7,849 bases of DNA. Origin: an uncultured Prevotella sp. Lineage in GTDB: Bacteria > Bacteroidota > Bacteroidia > Bacteroidales > Bacteroidaceae. The translations under genes and the position numbers were made by a program. Each line of letters opens with the position of its first letter. Position 1 is the stretch's first letter. The notes beneath the pieces were generated by a model, which ran no database searches, was not told where the DNA came from, and saw only the letters and a program-made list of their open reading frames with translations. Location of the stretch: positions 1 to 7,849 of the forward strand of contig CAJLYG010000151.1 in assembly GCA_905210845.1 (NCBI GenBank). Reading direction: 5' to 3'. Positions 1 through 7,376 of this stretch are shown one piece after another.

Positions 1-28
1 TTTGTTTTCATAAATAATAAGAAATAGA

Positions 29-62
29 GGATGCATCAGAATTTTGATACACCCTTTTTTTT
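29..62. terminator. Hairpin at the end of the murF-metalloprotease operon, probable terminator
   Basis: Two 10-base arms (29-38 and 45-54) flank a 6-base loop. Read as minus-strand RNA all ten positions pair, two of them as G-U wobbles. Read as plus-strand RNA the same two positions become A-C mismatches. On the plus strand the hairpin is followed at once by eight Ts (55-62). On the minus strand it is followed by a looser U-rich stretch (bases 28 down to about 8). It lies 13 bases past the metalloprotease stop, so it most likely ends that transcript. It may also stop a rightward transcript entering from outside the window. Pairing was done by eye. Confidence 0.6.
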
Positions 63-74
63 GTGATAGTATGC

Positions 75-2477
75 TTATCTTCTTAAGATGCTTCCCGTTG
101 GCGAGTTCGCCGGGGTTTTCCTCTCAAATGCATCCTTGATCATTTGAATCATGTTTGCATAATGGGCTTGCGTAGCACTGTCGGTACTGCGTGCCGTGCT
201 GATCTTTGACCTGACAGCGCGCAGGAAACTGGCGAGATAAACCTGCCCATCCCCACTTGCGGATGCATAGCCAGTGGTAGCGTTCTTTACCATCTCGTTT
301 TGCAGGTAACGGCGGTAGGCACTGACCTTCGAACCAGTTGCTGCCTCTTTGAAAACCATGCCCACTAAATCGCTGATATATTGTGTAGGCTGATAGGGAT
401 CAGCGCCATAAGCATATTTGCTGATGTTGCTGAACATAAAGGCAGATACCAAAGTGCTGGCTGCACGACTGGCAATCGGCTTAAGGATATCCAGTGGGCT
501 TTGGGTGATACGGTTGATGTAAGGCTCGCTGATCAGCCATGTCGGTTCCGTAAAGACGTTGCGGTTCAGGTAGGCAAGAGCCTCCTGCTGCTTGGCTTTT
601 GTCTCAGGCGTGTAGATAGCCCCCGGTTCCTCCACGCTCTTATAGTGCGTATAGACACCGCCGATATTACGGAGGACATGCCCTTCATAGCGGATGAACT
701 GGCCAATCAGGTTGCTATAGACACCTTTCAGGTTATCGCCCATGTCTCCTTCCTCGTAAGTCCATTGAGGCAAGAGCTTGACAATGCGCTTGAGATTCTT
801 GAGTCCATACTCGCTTGCCTTCATGGAGTTGTCGCCTAAGTCCTCTGTCTGTGCTTTTGGGTTGTTATCGTAACCTTCACCTCCGAACCAATAGCGAGGG
901 CTCTTTGCCAACTGCTTGACAATCCATTTGTTGAGCACGAGCTTGTCAGCTTCCTCGTCCTTCGTGTCGAAGATTGGCTTGTAGCCCCATTCGATGGCCC
1001 ATTTATCGTAGTCGTTGATGCGTGGGAAGATACCCGTCCGTGAGATATTGTCCTCCGGTTGCGCCACATAGTTGAAGCGTGCATAGTCCATGATAGAAGC
1101 CGTATGGCCATATTTCTCCACCCATGCCTTATTGCGCAAGCTGTCGACAGGGGTAGCACTGCTTGCACCCATGTTGTGACGCAGCCCTAAGGTATGGCCA
1201 ATCTCATGAGAGCTGACGAAGCGGATGAGCTGTCCCATGAGCTCATCGTCGAATTTCATCTTACGTGCTGCCGGATCAACGCAGCCTGCCTGGATCATGT
1301 ACCAGTCGTGAACGAGCTTCATGACATTATGGTACCAGCCCACATGGCTTTCCAAGATCTCCCCGGTGCGTGGGTCGCTGACATGAGGTCCATACGCATT
1401 GCTGATGGGTGAGGCAAGGTAGCGGATGACGGAGAACCGTGCGTCTTCCATGCTCATCGTAGAGTCGTTGGGCCATTCCTTGGCAACAATGGCATTCTTA
1501 AAGCCTGCCGCCTCAAAGGCTTTGTTCCAGTCGTTTACGCCCTGGATCAGATAAGGTCGCCATTGCTTGGGTGTTGCAGGGTCGATGTAATAAACGATCT
1601 GCTTCTTAGGCTCAACAAGTTCCCCGCGCTTCATTTTCTCGATATCCTCGTCTTTCGGTTCCAATCGCCAGCGGGAAATGAACAATTTGGTCTTTACTTC
1701 CTGCTGGTCATCGGTAAATGGAGTATAAGATCCAGCGAAATAGCCGACGCGTGGATCGAACAGTCGACGCCGCATAGGATCCTTGGGCAGCATGACAAAG
1801 GACGTGTTCATCTCGAAGGTGGCTACTCCAGTCTCAAGTGCTGAAGGCAGTCTTGAGTCATCCTTGCAGCTATAGGTACGTACTGTCTTGATCTCCGTGT
1901 TGATCGGATAAGTATGGATTGACTTAATAAAGGACCGGTCGGTGTTCATGGACAACAAGTTAAAGCGCTTCTTGCCTCCAGGGGTAAGACCTACCGCCTG
2001 GTTTTCCTTGCTGAAAAGCTTGCCAATTTCGATCTTATATCGCTTGGCATGGGAAACACTATCACGTACGGTAGCCTCTATTTTAAAGGTCTCAACGATA
2101 GGATCCTGCGTGCTGGCTTTCACGGCACGGAAGATAGCCGAGGAGCTGTCGGCTACGGATTCGTAGATCAGCGACCGCAATAACAGCTTGTTGTCTGCCT
2201 TCTCCCAATAAAAAGTTTGCTCGTTTACTTCTTCCCCTCCGTAAACTCCTGCGTTAACAGGGGTGGAAATATACCGGGTAGTAGCTAAGAAAGGCCTGCC
2301 CAACAGGGAGTCGGGAACTTGGAAAAACCATTTGTCTCCATCGTGTTGTACACTGAACAGTCCACTTCTCACAGGCGCCTCTTTCTTTGGCGGGGTTTTC
2401 TGGTCCTTTTTTTTCTTGGCTTCAGTTGGAAGTCCGATGAACAAGGCCAGGATCAGTAACGTCAATAGTTTCTTCAT
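75..2477 (-). CDS. Secreted zinc-dependent metalloprotease (DUF5118/DUF5117/DUF4953 metzincin family)
   Basis: An 800-residue protein with an N-terminal signal peptide: two lysines, a hydrophobic stretch at about residues 4-16, and a likely signal peptidase I site after Ala20. There is no lipobox cysteine, so it is probably periplasmic or exported rather than a lipoprotein. A lysine-rich patch follows (21-32). The N-terminal third (about 35-290) matches my memory of the DUF5118 and DUF5117 regions. The C-terminal part is the metzincin catalytic domain, with zinc motif HEIGHTLGLRH at 424-434 (ligands His424, His428 and His434, catalytic Glu425) and a likely Met-turn at Met463 in SIMDY. Family-typical blocks lie at about 296-305 (IDPATPKQWR) and 363-378. 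All key residues are present, so it should be active; the substrate is unknown. It follows murF after 44 bases with no promoter motif between, so the two are probably co-transcribed. The start is set by the signal peptide. Codon and base use resemble the neighbours. Confidence 0.93.
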   Translation of the reverse strand: MKKLLTLLILALFIGLPTEAKKKKDQKTPPKKEAPVRSGLFSVQHDGDKWFFQVPDSLLGRPFLATTRYISTPVNAGVYGGEEVNEQTFYWEKADNKLLLRSLIYESVADSSSAIFRAVKASTQDPIVETFKIEATVRDSVSHAKRYKIEIGKLFSKENQAVGLTPGGKKRFNLLSMNTDRSFIKSIHTYPINTEIKTVRTYSCKDDSRLPSALETGVATFEMNTSFVMLPKDPMRRRLFDPRVGYFAGSYTPFTDDQQEVKTKLFISRWRLEPKDEDIEKMKRGELVEPKKQIVYYIDPATPKQWRPYLIQGVNDWNKAFEAAGFKNAIVAKEWPNDSTMSMEDARFSVIRYLASPISNAYGPHVSDPRTGEILESHVGWYHNVMKLVHDWYMIQAGCVDPAARKMKFDDELMGQLIRFVSSHEIGHTLGLRHNMGASSATPVDSLRNKAWVEKYGHTASIMDYARFNYVAQPEDNISRTGIFPRINDYDKWAIEWGYKPIFDTKDEEADKLVLNKWIVKQLAKSPRYWFGGEGYDNNPKAQTEDLGDNSMKASEYGLKNLKRIVKLLPQWTYEEGDMGDNLKGVYSNLIGQFIRYEGHVLRNIGGVYTHYKSVEEPGAIYTPETKAKQQEALAYLNRNVFTEPTWLISEPYINRITQSPLDILKPIASRAASTLVSAFMFSNISKYAYGADPYQPTQYISDLVGMVFKEAATGSKVSAYRRYLQNEMVKNATTGYASASGDGQVYLASFLRAVRSKISTARSTDSATQAHYANMIQMIKDAFERKTPANSPTGSILRR

Positions 2478-2521
2478 ACGAAATGTTTGGGTTTAAATTG
2501 ATTGTTAAAAAGAATAGACTT

Positions 2522-3823
2522 TTAAAGCAACGCAGGCAACTCGAACAGCCGGATGCTGTTGCTGCCCTTGATCAGGATATGATATCCCTGTGGGTTTTCT
2601 TTGCGGATGGCTTCCTTGACGGCTTCTACGTCCTTGAACTTGCGGAAATCCGAATGGGTCTTACCAAACTCTTCTCCGACCAGCCATACCTTCTCGAAGT
2701 GATACTTCTTGAGCTCATCCGCAATCTTTTGGTGTTCTTCAGAGGAAGCTTCACCTAACTCTTTCATGTCCCCGAGTATAGCCATCTTGTGCGTTACCTC
2801 CATGATGCCGAAGTTATCAAGTGCAGCTTGCATGCTCGTTGGGTTCGCATTATAGGCGTCGACGATCAGTTGGTTTTTCGCCGTGGTTGTCAATTGCGAC
2901 CTGTTATTGGTCGGTATGTAATGCTCGATGGCATGGTCGATCTGCTGTGGGGTGACACCAAAATGGAGGCCAATGGTGATCGCTGCTAACATGTTGTCGA
3001 TGTTGTAGGCTCCAATCAGATGAGTCTGAACCTCATGGGTTTGCAGCTGGTTCGTTTGCCAGCAGAACTTGAGGAAAGGCGCGCAACTGATGACGCTTCC
3101 ATACACCTCGTTATGAACATCTTGTCCGTAGCAGATGACCCGTTCCAGTCCTCTCTCTTGAGCCATTTCCATCAAGTGCTCGTTGTCAGCATTCAGGAAT
3201 ACCAGTCCGTGATGGGCTTTCAGGAAGTCATATAGCTCCCCTTTTGTCTTCTTCACTCCTTCGAAAGAACCGAATCCTTGCAAGTGGGCGCGCCCCACAT
3301 TAGTAATCAGCCCACAGGTTGGTTCCACATAGTCCACCAGCCGTTGGATATCTCCGGGGTGACTGGCACCCATTTCCACGACAGCAATCTCGTGCTCCTT
3401 GTGGAGCGTGAACAACGTCTTGGGCACGCCTACGTCATTGTTGAAGTTGCCTTGCGTGAACATTACCTTGTATTTCTCGGCAAGGACAGCAGCGACTAAC
3501 TCCTTGGTTGTCGTCTTTCCATTCGTGCCCGTAATACCAATCACGGGGATATTAAAGTGGCGGCGATGTTCCCTCGCCAACTCCTTGAAGGTCGTGAGCA
3601 CATCCTTGACGAGGATGAATCGGCTGTCTCCCTCCTTGGCATATTCTTGTTCATCAATGACGGCAAAGGAACAACCCTTTTCAAGAGCCATTCCGGCAAA
3701 CTTGTTCCCATCGAAAGATGCCCCCTTCAAGGCGAAGAAAAGGGAACCGGCAGGGCAATCGCGAGAGTCCGTCGTGATCTGAGGGCGTTGCAGGTATAAC
3801 TGATATAATTCTGATATTTCCAT
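2522..3823 (-). CDS. murF: UDP-N-acetylmuramoyl-tripeptide--D-alanyl-D-alanine ligase (MurF)
   Basis: MurF is the cytoplasmic ATP-dependent ligase that adds D-Ala-D-Ala to UDP-MurNAc-tripeptide, the last soluble step of peptidoglycan precursor synthesis. At 433 residues it is slightly shorter than E. coli MurF (about 450). The N-terminal UDP-substrate domain (about 1-90) carries TTDSR at 17-21. The central ATPase domain has the P-loop GTNGKTTT at 99-106 (Lys103), NVGRAHLQGFG at 175-185 and a probable carbamylated lysine in TKGEL (Lys194). NNRSQ (306-310), DAYNANP (322-328), GDMKELG (351-357) and KGS (419-421) are typical of Mur ligases and of MurF in particular. All catalytic elements are intact. 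The ATG at 3823 puts the UDP-binding domain at the usual distance, and a -7 promoter box lies about 20 bases upstream. It is the first gene of a two-gene unit with the metalloprotease and is divergent from folP. Confidence 0.96.
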   Translation of the reverse strand: MEISELYQLYLQRPQITTDSRDCPAGSLFFALKGASFDGNKFAGMALEKGCSFAVIDEQEYAKEGDSRFILVKDVLTTFKELAREHRRHFNIPVIGITGTNGKTTTKELVAAVLAEKYKVMFTQGNFNNDVGVPKTLFTLHKEHEIAVVEMGASHPGDIQRLVDYVEPTCGLITNVGRAHLQGFGSFEGVKKTKGELYDFLKAHHGLVFLNADNEHLMEMAQERGLERVICYGQDVHNEVYGSVISCAPFLKFCWQTNQLQTHEVQTHLIGAYNIDNMLAAITIGLHFGVTPQQIDHAIEHYIPTNNRSQLTTTAKNQLIVDAYNANPTSMQAALDNFGIMEVTHKMAILGDMKELGEASSEEHQKIADELKKYHFEKVWLVGEEFGKTHSDFRKFKDVEAVKEAIRKENPQGYHILIKGSNSIRLFELPALL

Positions 3824-3843
3824 ATCCTAATGATAAATTATTG

Positions 3844-3851
3844 CAAAGATA
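3844..3851 (-). promoter_or_regulatory. Predicted murF promoter, -7 box
   Basis: The minus strand reads TATCTTTG, an exact match to the Bacteroidota -7 consensus TAnnTTTG. The box ends 20 bases before the murF ATG, giving a predicted leader of about 15 bases. I see no clear TTG at the expected -33 distance. That spot (about 3871-3874) overlaps the -33 box of the divergent folP promoter. Confidence 0.6.
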
Positions 3852-3872
3852 AGTGTTTTTTGCAGAAATCAG

Positions 3873-3903
3873 TTGATTTTTCCGATTTATATTCTTATTT
3901 TTG
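3873..3903 (+). promoter_or_regulatory. Predicted folP-cdaA promoter
   Basis: TTG at 3873-3875, a 20-base spacer, then TATTTTTG at 3896-3903 fit the Bacteroidota -33/-7 promoter pattern. Transcription would start at about 3907-3910, almost on the ATG at 3911. This rules out the in-frame upstream ATG at 3830, which lies before the promoter. No other promoter is visible before cdaA, so this one should serve both genes. Confidence 0.65.
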
Positions 3904-3910
3904 CAGAGAT

Positions 3911-4759
3911 ATGAAGAATCTAATCGATTGCACAATGAATGTACGCGGCAGGTTGATGAACTTGGGCGAGCCCCAGGTAATGGGGATTATCAACGTTACA
4001 CCAGATTCATTTTATGCTGGGAGCCGGAAGCAGACAGAGAAAGAAATAGCAGACAGAGCCAATCAGATCATCCAGGAAGGGGGGACAATGATTGATGTCG
4101 GTGCGTTCTCCACCCGTCCGGGTGCCCCGCAAGTGAGCGACGAGGAGGAGATGAGAAGGTTGCGTTTTGGATTAGAGATCGTTCGAAGGGAGCAGCCGGA
4201 TGCTGTGATTAGCGTGGATACCTTCCGTCCTGATGTGGCGCAGATGAGCGTGGAAGAATTTGGGGCGGATATCATCAACGATGTATCCGAGGGCGGAATC
4301 ACCGGTGTTGTGAATACGCCTTTGGCGCATGAGGACAGCGATTATCCTGCTATCTTTAGGATGGTGGCACAACTGAGGGTTCCTTACATCCTGATGTCGG
4401 TGAAACCTACTTTATCAGAGATGATGATCGCTTTCTCAAAAGAGGTGCAACAATTGCACGAACTCGGCGTGAAAGACATTATCCTGGATCCCGGTTATGG
4501 ATTTGGCAAGACCTTAGAGCAGAACTACCAATTGATGAATGAGGCAGAGAAGCTCAAGGCCCTACGGCTGCCGATCTTGGTAGGAATCTCGCGCAAATCG
4601 ATGATATTTAAGTTGATAGGTGGAGATCCGACCTCCTCACTCAATGGGACAACCATCTTGAACACGATTTCCCTGTTGAAGGGTGCTAACATCCTAAGGG
4701 TGCATGATGTGAAAGAGGCTGTGGAAGTAGTGAAGATCTGCAAGCAATTATATTTATAA
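3911..4759 (+). CDS. folP: Dihydropteroate synthase (FolP)
   Basis: FolP condenses 6-hydroxymethyl-dihydropterin pyrophosphate with p-aminobenzoate to give dihydropteroate in folate synthesis, and is the sulfonamide target. From the ATG at 3911 it is 282 residues, the usual size for this TIM-barrel enzyme. Visible motifs are NVTPDS (28-33), STRPG (67-71), VDTFRP (102-107), IINDV (121-125), LDPGYGFGK (192-200), SRKS (227-230) and RVHDV (263-267). These supply the expected pterin, pyrophosphate and pABA ligands. The MHxxG-type segment of the E. coli enzyme reads MSVKP here (162-166), keeping the Met but not the His. The frame is open back to an ATG at 3830, which lies before the promoter and would add unrelated residues. 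ATG 3911 is chosen. ATG 3935 (274 residues, starting MNVRGRL) would give a more normal leader and is the main alternative. Its stop is 2 bases before cdaA. Confidence 0.95.
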   Translation: MKNLIDCTMNVRGRLMNLGEPQVMGIINVTPDSFYAGSRKQTEKEIADRANQIIQEGGTMIDVGAFSTRPGAPQVSDEEEMRRLRFGLEIVRREQPDAVISVDTFRPDVAQMSVEEFGADIINDVSEGGITGVVNTPLAHEDSDYPAIFRMVAQLRVPYILMSVKPTLSEMMIAFSKEVQQLHELGVKDIILDPGYGFGKTLEQNYQLMNEAEKLKALRLPILVGISRKSMIFKLIGGDPTSSLNGTTILNTISLLKGANILRVHDVKEAVEVVKICKQLYL

Positions 4760-4761
4760 GT

Positions 4762-5532
4762 ATGTATTTGGATTTTGGAATCAAGGATATCATCGACATT
4801 CTATGTGTCGCTTTGATGCTCTATTATATCTACCGGTTGATGAAGGAAAGCCGATCGCTGAATGTCTTCATCGGTATCATGATCTTTGTGTTGGTATGGT
4901 CGTTTGTCAGTCAGATCTTAGAGATGAGGCTGATGGGAGCCATCATGGACAAGTTGGTCAGTGTGGGTGTCATTGGTTTGATCGTCCTGTTTCAGGAAGA
5001 AATCCGAAAGTTCCTTTATTCTTTGGGCGCCCATCAACGGGTAAGAGAGCTGATGCGACTCTTTCGTTCGGATGAGAAGCGTGAGGAAGACAAGGAAACT
5101 ATCATGCCTATAGTCTTGGCATGTATGAGCATGGCGAAAGATAAGGTGGGTGCCTTAATCGTGATCGAACGCAGTATCCCTTTGGATGACATCGTTGCGA
5201 CAGGTGATCTGATTGATGCAAAGATCAACCAACGCTTAATAGAGAACATCTTCTTCAAGAACTCGCCTTTGCATGATGGTGCTTTAGTGATCTCCAAAAA
5301 ACGTATCAAGGCGGCTGGATGTATCTTGCCCGTCTCACATAATTTAGATATCCCGAAGGAACTGGGATTACGACATCGCGCAGCCATGGGCATTTCCCAA
5401 AGTTCTGATGCCATCGCTGTAGTGGTCTCCGAGGAAACTGGTCGCATCAGCGTTGCCATCAAGGGCTCTTTCCATCTCCGGTTATCTGCCGAGGAATTGG
5501 AAAGTATCCTGACGCGCGAGATGACGGATTAG
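4762..5532 (+). CDS. cdaA: Membrane diadenylate cyclase CdaA (DacA), makes c-di-AMP
   Basis: CdaA joins two ATP molecules into the second messenger cyclic di-AMP. At 256 residues it has the CdaA layout: three predicted membrane helices (about 8-26, 34-53 and 62-79), a linker, and a cytoplasmic DAC domain (about 95-250). The catalytic signatures are intact: DGA at 172-174 in the context LHDGALVIS, and RHRAA at 204-208. GALIVIER at 130-137 is also typical. It starts 2 bases after folP, with no room for its own promoter, so it is co-transcribed and probably translationally coupled. The partners seen in Firmicutes (cdaR, glmM) are not downstream, where a convergent gene follows instead. No c-di-AMP phosphodiesterase lies in this window. 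Its stop (TAG, 5530-5532) overlaps the stop of the convergent gene. Confidence 0.95.
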   Translation: MYLDFGIKDIIDILCVALMLYYIYRLMKESRSLNVFIGIMIFVLVWSFVSQILEMRLMGAIMDKLVSVGVIGLIVLFQEEIRKFLYSLGAHQRVRELMRLFRSDEKREEDKETIMPIVLACMSMAKDKVGALIVIERSIPLDDIVATGDLIDAKINQRLIENIFFKNSPLHDGALVISKKRIKAAGCILPVSHNLDIPKELGLRHRAAMGISQSSDAIAVVVSEETGRISVAIKGSFHLRLSAEELESILTREMTD

Positions 5533-7283
5533 TTCAGCATCAGGTTCATTTCAGCATGCTCCTTCTCAAAGATGAATTCTGCCAATTGGCGGATGTTCAT
5601 CTTCCATGCCGTTGCATCCGGCTCATCGGATTTGTCCACCTTGCCATTTGTGATTCGATAATAGGCATTGTTCATGGGAATATCCTTGTCACCTTGTACG
5701 CGGATGACCCCTGTGAAATCAGGATGTACTTGGGCATACGCCTGCAGTGCCTTAGCGGCATTGATGACTCGGAGCATCGCCTGGATAGGTTGTGTGGCTG
5801 GCTGGTAGTCCTGACCGGCGATTCGGATGTCTTCCTGGATCACGTCCCATCCTTCTTGGTCATGGAGGATCGTGCAATCCTTATCGCGTTGCTTCCTGTC
5901 AAACTCTTCAAAGGGTATCGTTCCGGCATCAACAGGAGGAGGGGTGCAAATGATTTTCTCCGCATAGCCACATTTCCCATACCATTCGTAGAGCCATTTC
6001 TCGGCAGGGATCAAGGTGGCGAGAACCGCCCCTTTATAGTAGATCGCGAAATGGGCTTGATGCATAAGGTTGTTGCCGATATCTTGCTTGCGGAAGTCGG
6101 GGTGGACGCTCACCCCACTCATATACGCAGTCGGGAGTTCCTGACCGTGATAAAGCATCCGGTAGGGGAGTGCCTGCAAGGCGGCAACAACGTGATGGTC
6201 GATCTGGCAGGTGTAGTTGTATTCATTCTTGTAAACTTTGGAAAAGTAAAGGTCCATGAAAGGTTCAGGGTCGTTGAAGACTAATTTCCAAAGCTCCCGC
6301 GTCTCTTTCGTGATCCTGTCCTGGTCTTCGAAATCAGCTAATGGACGCTTTTCCATGATCACATGTTTCTCAAGTAAGATGTCCGGCTTGTAGGAGAGCT
6401 TAGCACGGCGTAGGCCTTCCTCTCCCATGTCCTCTTCCCGGTTGATATAGACATACTGTTCAGGCAGGTGCTTGACAAACTCCTGGTTGATGATAGAGAA
6501 AGAACCCTCATAGTTCGTATCTGCTTTTTCCACACAGACATCGAATGTCGTATGGTTAATCGGGCATCCAAAGGTAAAGGCGACCATCTTTCCATCTACC
6601 CAGATTGTCCCTCCTGTCAGCCCCAGCCTATCCCATCTATCGAAGGCGCGAGTCATGGAACGCAGCTCTTCGACCATGCTGTCATCATAGTCAGAACTTT
6701 CTTGTATCCCCCGCCATTCTTGCTCCAAGCGCATGCACTCTGGGATGAGTGCTGCTGTCAAGGGCTTGTAAACGTATTGCGGATATAGATTCTTGAACTT
6801 ATTGATATGGTTGCGCTTGCTTTGCAAGTGCTTTCCTGTAAGCTTGATCAGCTTTTCCCGTGTATAGATATAGTCTGCATAGTCACGATCGGGCTTGATA
6901 TCAAAGGTGTCGGGGAAGGTGTCTTGGATAATTTTTACCATGTAGTCGCTGACCCCTAACAATAGAAAAGGATGTCCTAAGGCAATGGAATCATTACGGA
7001 TGATACGTAGTACTTCTGCCGAACATTCTTCTTCCGGACGAACTTTTACGGTGCCGTCCTCCTGTAATCTCGGTTTGGGGATAGGTGCCATGTAGGCAAG
7101 ATGTTTGCCTGCATAGAACCGGAAGACAAGGTAATCGTTGATGATTGCAAACTGGGTATTATATAGAAACCTCCAACTGATCAGGTTGGCAAACGATAAA
7201 TCGCAATTTTGTCGGTTTCCCCTTAAGGTGAAACTCTGTATCAGAGCTTTGTCGGCCGTTGTCAAGTCTTTGAATCTAACCAT
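5529..7283 (-). CDS. Fusion of DUF2156 (LPG synthase C-terminal-like) and Eis-like GNAT acetyltransferase
   Basis: This 584-residue cytoplasmic protein has no signal peptide or membrane helix. Residues about 1-310 resemble stand-alone DUF2156 proteins of Bacteroidales. That family is related to the C-terminal domain of MprF, which transfers aminoacyl groups from tRNA to phosphatidylglycerol. Landmarks are NCDLSFANL (26-34), DRDYADYIY (132-140), KRNHINKF (156-163), GLTGGTIWVDG (221-231) and YINREEDMG (279-287). Residues about 320-584 look like a GNAT domain of Eis type followed by an SCP2-like region. Landmarks are SGVSVHPDFRKQDIGNNLM (389-407), TLIPAEKWLYEWYGKCGY (423-440) and TGVIRVQGD (524-532). 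The acetyl-CoA loop, usually R/Q-x-x-G-x-G/A, reads R398-K-Q-D401-I-G403. Neither substrate can be read from sequence. The join is seamless, with no stop or frameshift. The start at 7283 leaves a normal short leader after a good promoter. It is monocistronic within the window. Confidence 0.85.
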   Translation of the reverse strand: MVRFKDLTTADKALIQSFTLRGNRQNCDLSFANLISWRFLYNTQFAIINDYLVFRFYAGKHLAYMAPIPKPRLQEDGTVKVRPEEECSAEVLRIIRNDSIALGHPFLLLGVSDYMVKIIQDTFPDTFDIKPDRDYADYIYTREKLIKLTGKHLQSKRNHINKFKNLYPQYVYKPLTAALIPECMRLEQEWRGIQESSDYDDSMVEELRSMTRAFDRWDRLGLTGGTIWVDGKMVAFTFGCPINHTTFDVCVEKADTNYEGSFSIINQEFVKHLPEQYVYINREEDMGEEGLRRAKLSYKPDILLEKHVIMEKRPLADFEDQDRITKETRELWKLVFNDPEPFMDLYFSKVYKNEYNYTCQIDHHVVAALQALPYRMLYHGQELPTAYMSGVSVHPDFRKQDIGNNLMHQAHFAIYYKGAVLATLIPAEKWLYEWYGKCGYAEKIICTPPPVDAGTIPFEEFDRKQRDKDCTILHDQEGWDVIQEDIRIAGQDYQPATQPIQAMLRVINAAKALQAYAQVHPDFTGVIRVQGDKDIPMNNAYYRITNGKVDKSDEPDATAWKMNIRQLAEFIFEKEHAEMNLMLN

Positions 7284-7310
7284 AAAATGGGTATCAATAA
7301 TTTAATGGCG

Positions 7311-7340
7311 CAAATTTATGAAAATTTATCTGATTATCAA
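7311..7340 (-). promoter_or_regulatory. Predicted promoter of the DUF2156-GNAT gene
   Basis: On the minus strand, TTG (plus positions 7338-7340), a 19-base spacer and TAAATTTG (7311-7318) match the Bacteroidota -33/-7 pattern. The -7 box ends 27 bases before the ATG at 7283, leaving a leader of roughly 22 bases. Confidence 0.65.
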
Positions 7341-7362
7341 TACTTATCTCGATTAAATTTCT

Positions 7363-7370
7363 TATTTTTG
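7363..7370 (+). promoter_or_regulatory. Predicted pta promoter, -7 box
   Basis: TATTTTTG matches TAnnTTTG exactly and sits in the same 14-base string, TTCTTATTTTTGCA, that occurs at the folP promoter (here 7359-7372, there 3892-3905). No good TTG lies 19-21 bases upstream. Transcription would start at about 7374-7378, giving a leader of nearly 70 bases. Confidence 0.6.
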
Positions 7371-7376
7371 CAATCT

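Noticed and set aside
836..1168. A 110-codon open frame in another minus-strand frame of the metalloprotease
   Set aside because: It has low-complexity Ser/Thr/Arg content typical of an out-of-frame reading and overlaps the conserved metalloprotease domain.
2478..2521. A possible separate promoter for the metalloprotease
   Set aside because: The 44-base spacer has no TAnnTTTG box on the minus strand, so co-transcription from the murF promoter is simpler.
3399..3782. A 127-codon open frame antisense to murF
   Set aside because: murF is intact with all motifs, and the antisense frame shows no domain or promoter of its own.
3830..3910. An N-terminal extension of FolP beginning at ATG 3830
   Set aside because: It lies upstream of and across the predicted promoter, adds residues unlike any FolP, and is A/T-rich like a spacer.
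5556..6284. A 242-codon open frame on the plus strand inside the fusion gene
   Set aside because: Its translation resembles no family I know and lies fully antisense to a strongly supported gene. It is a frame shadow.
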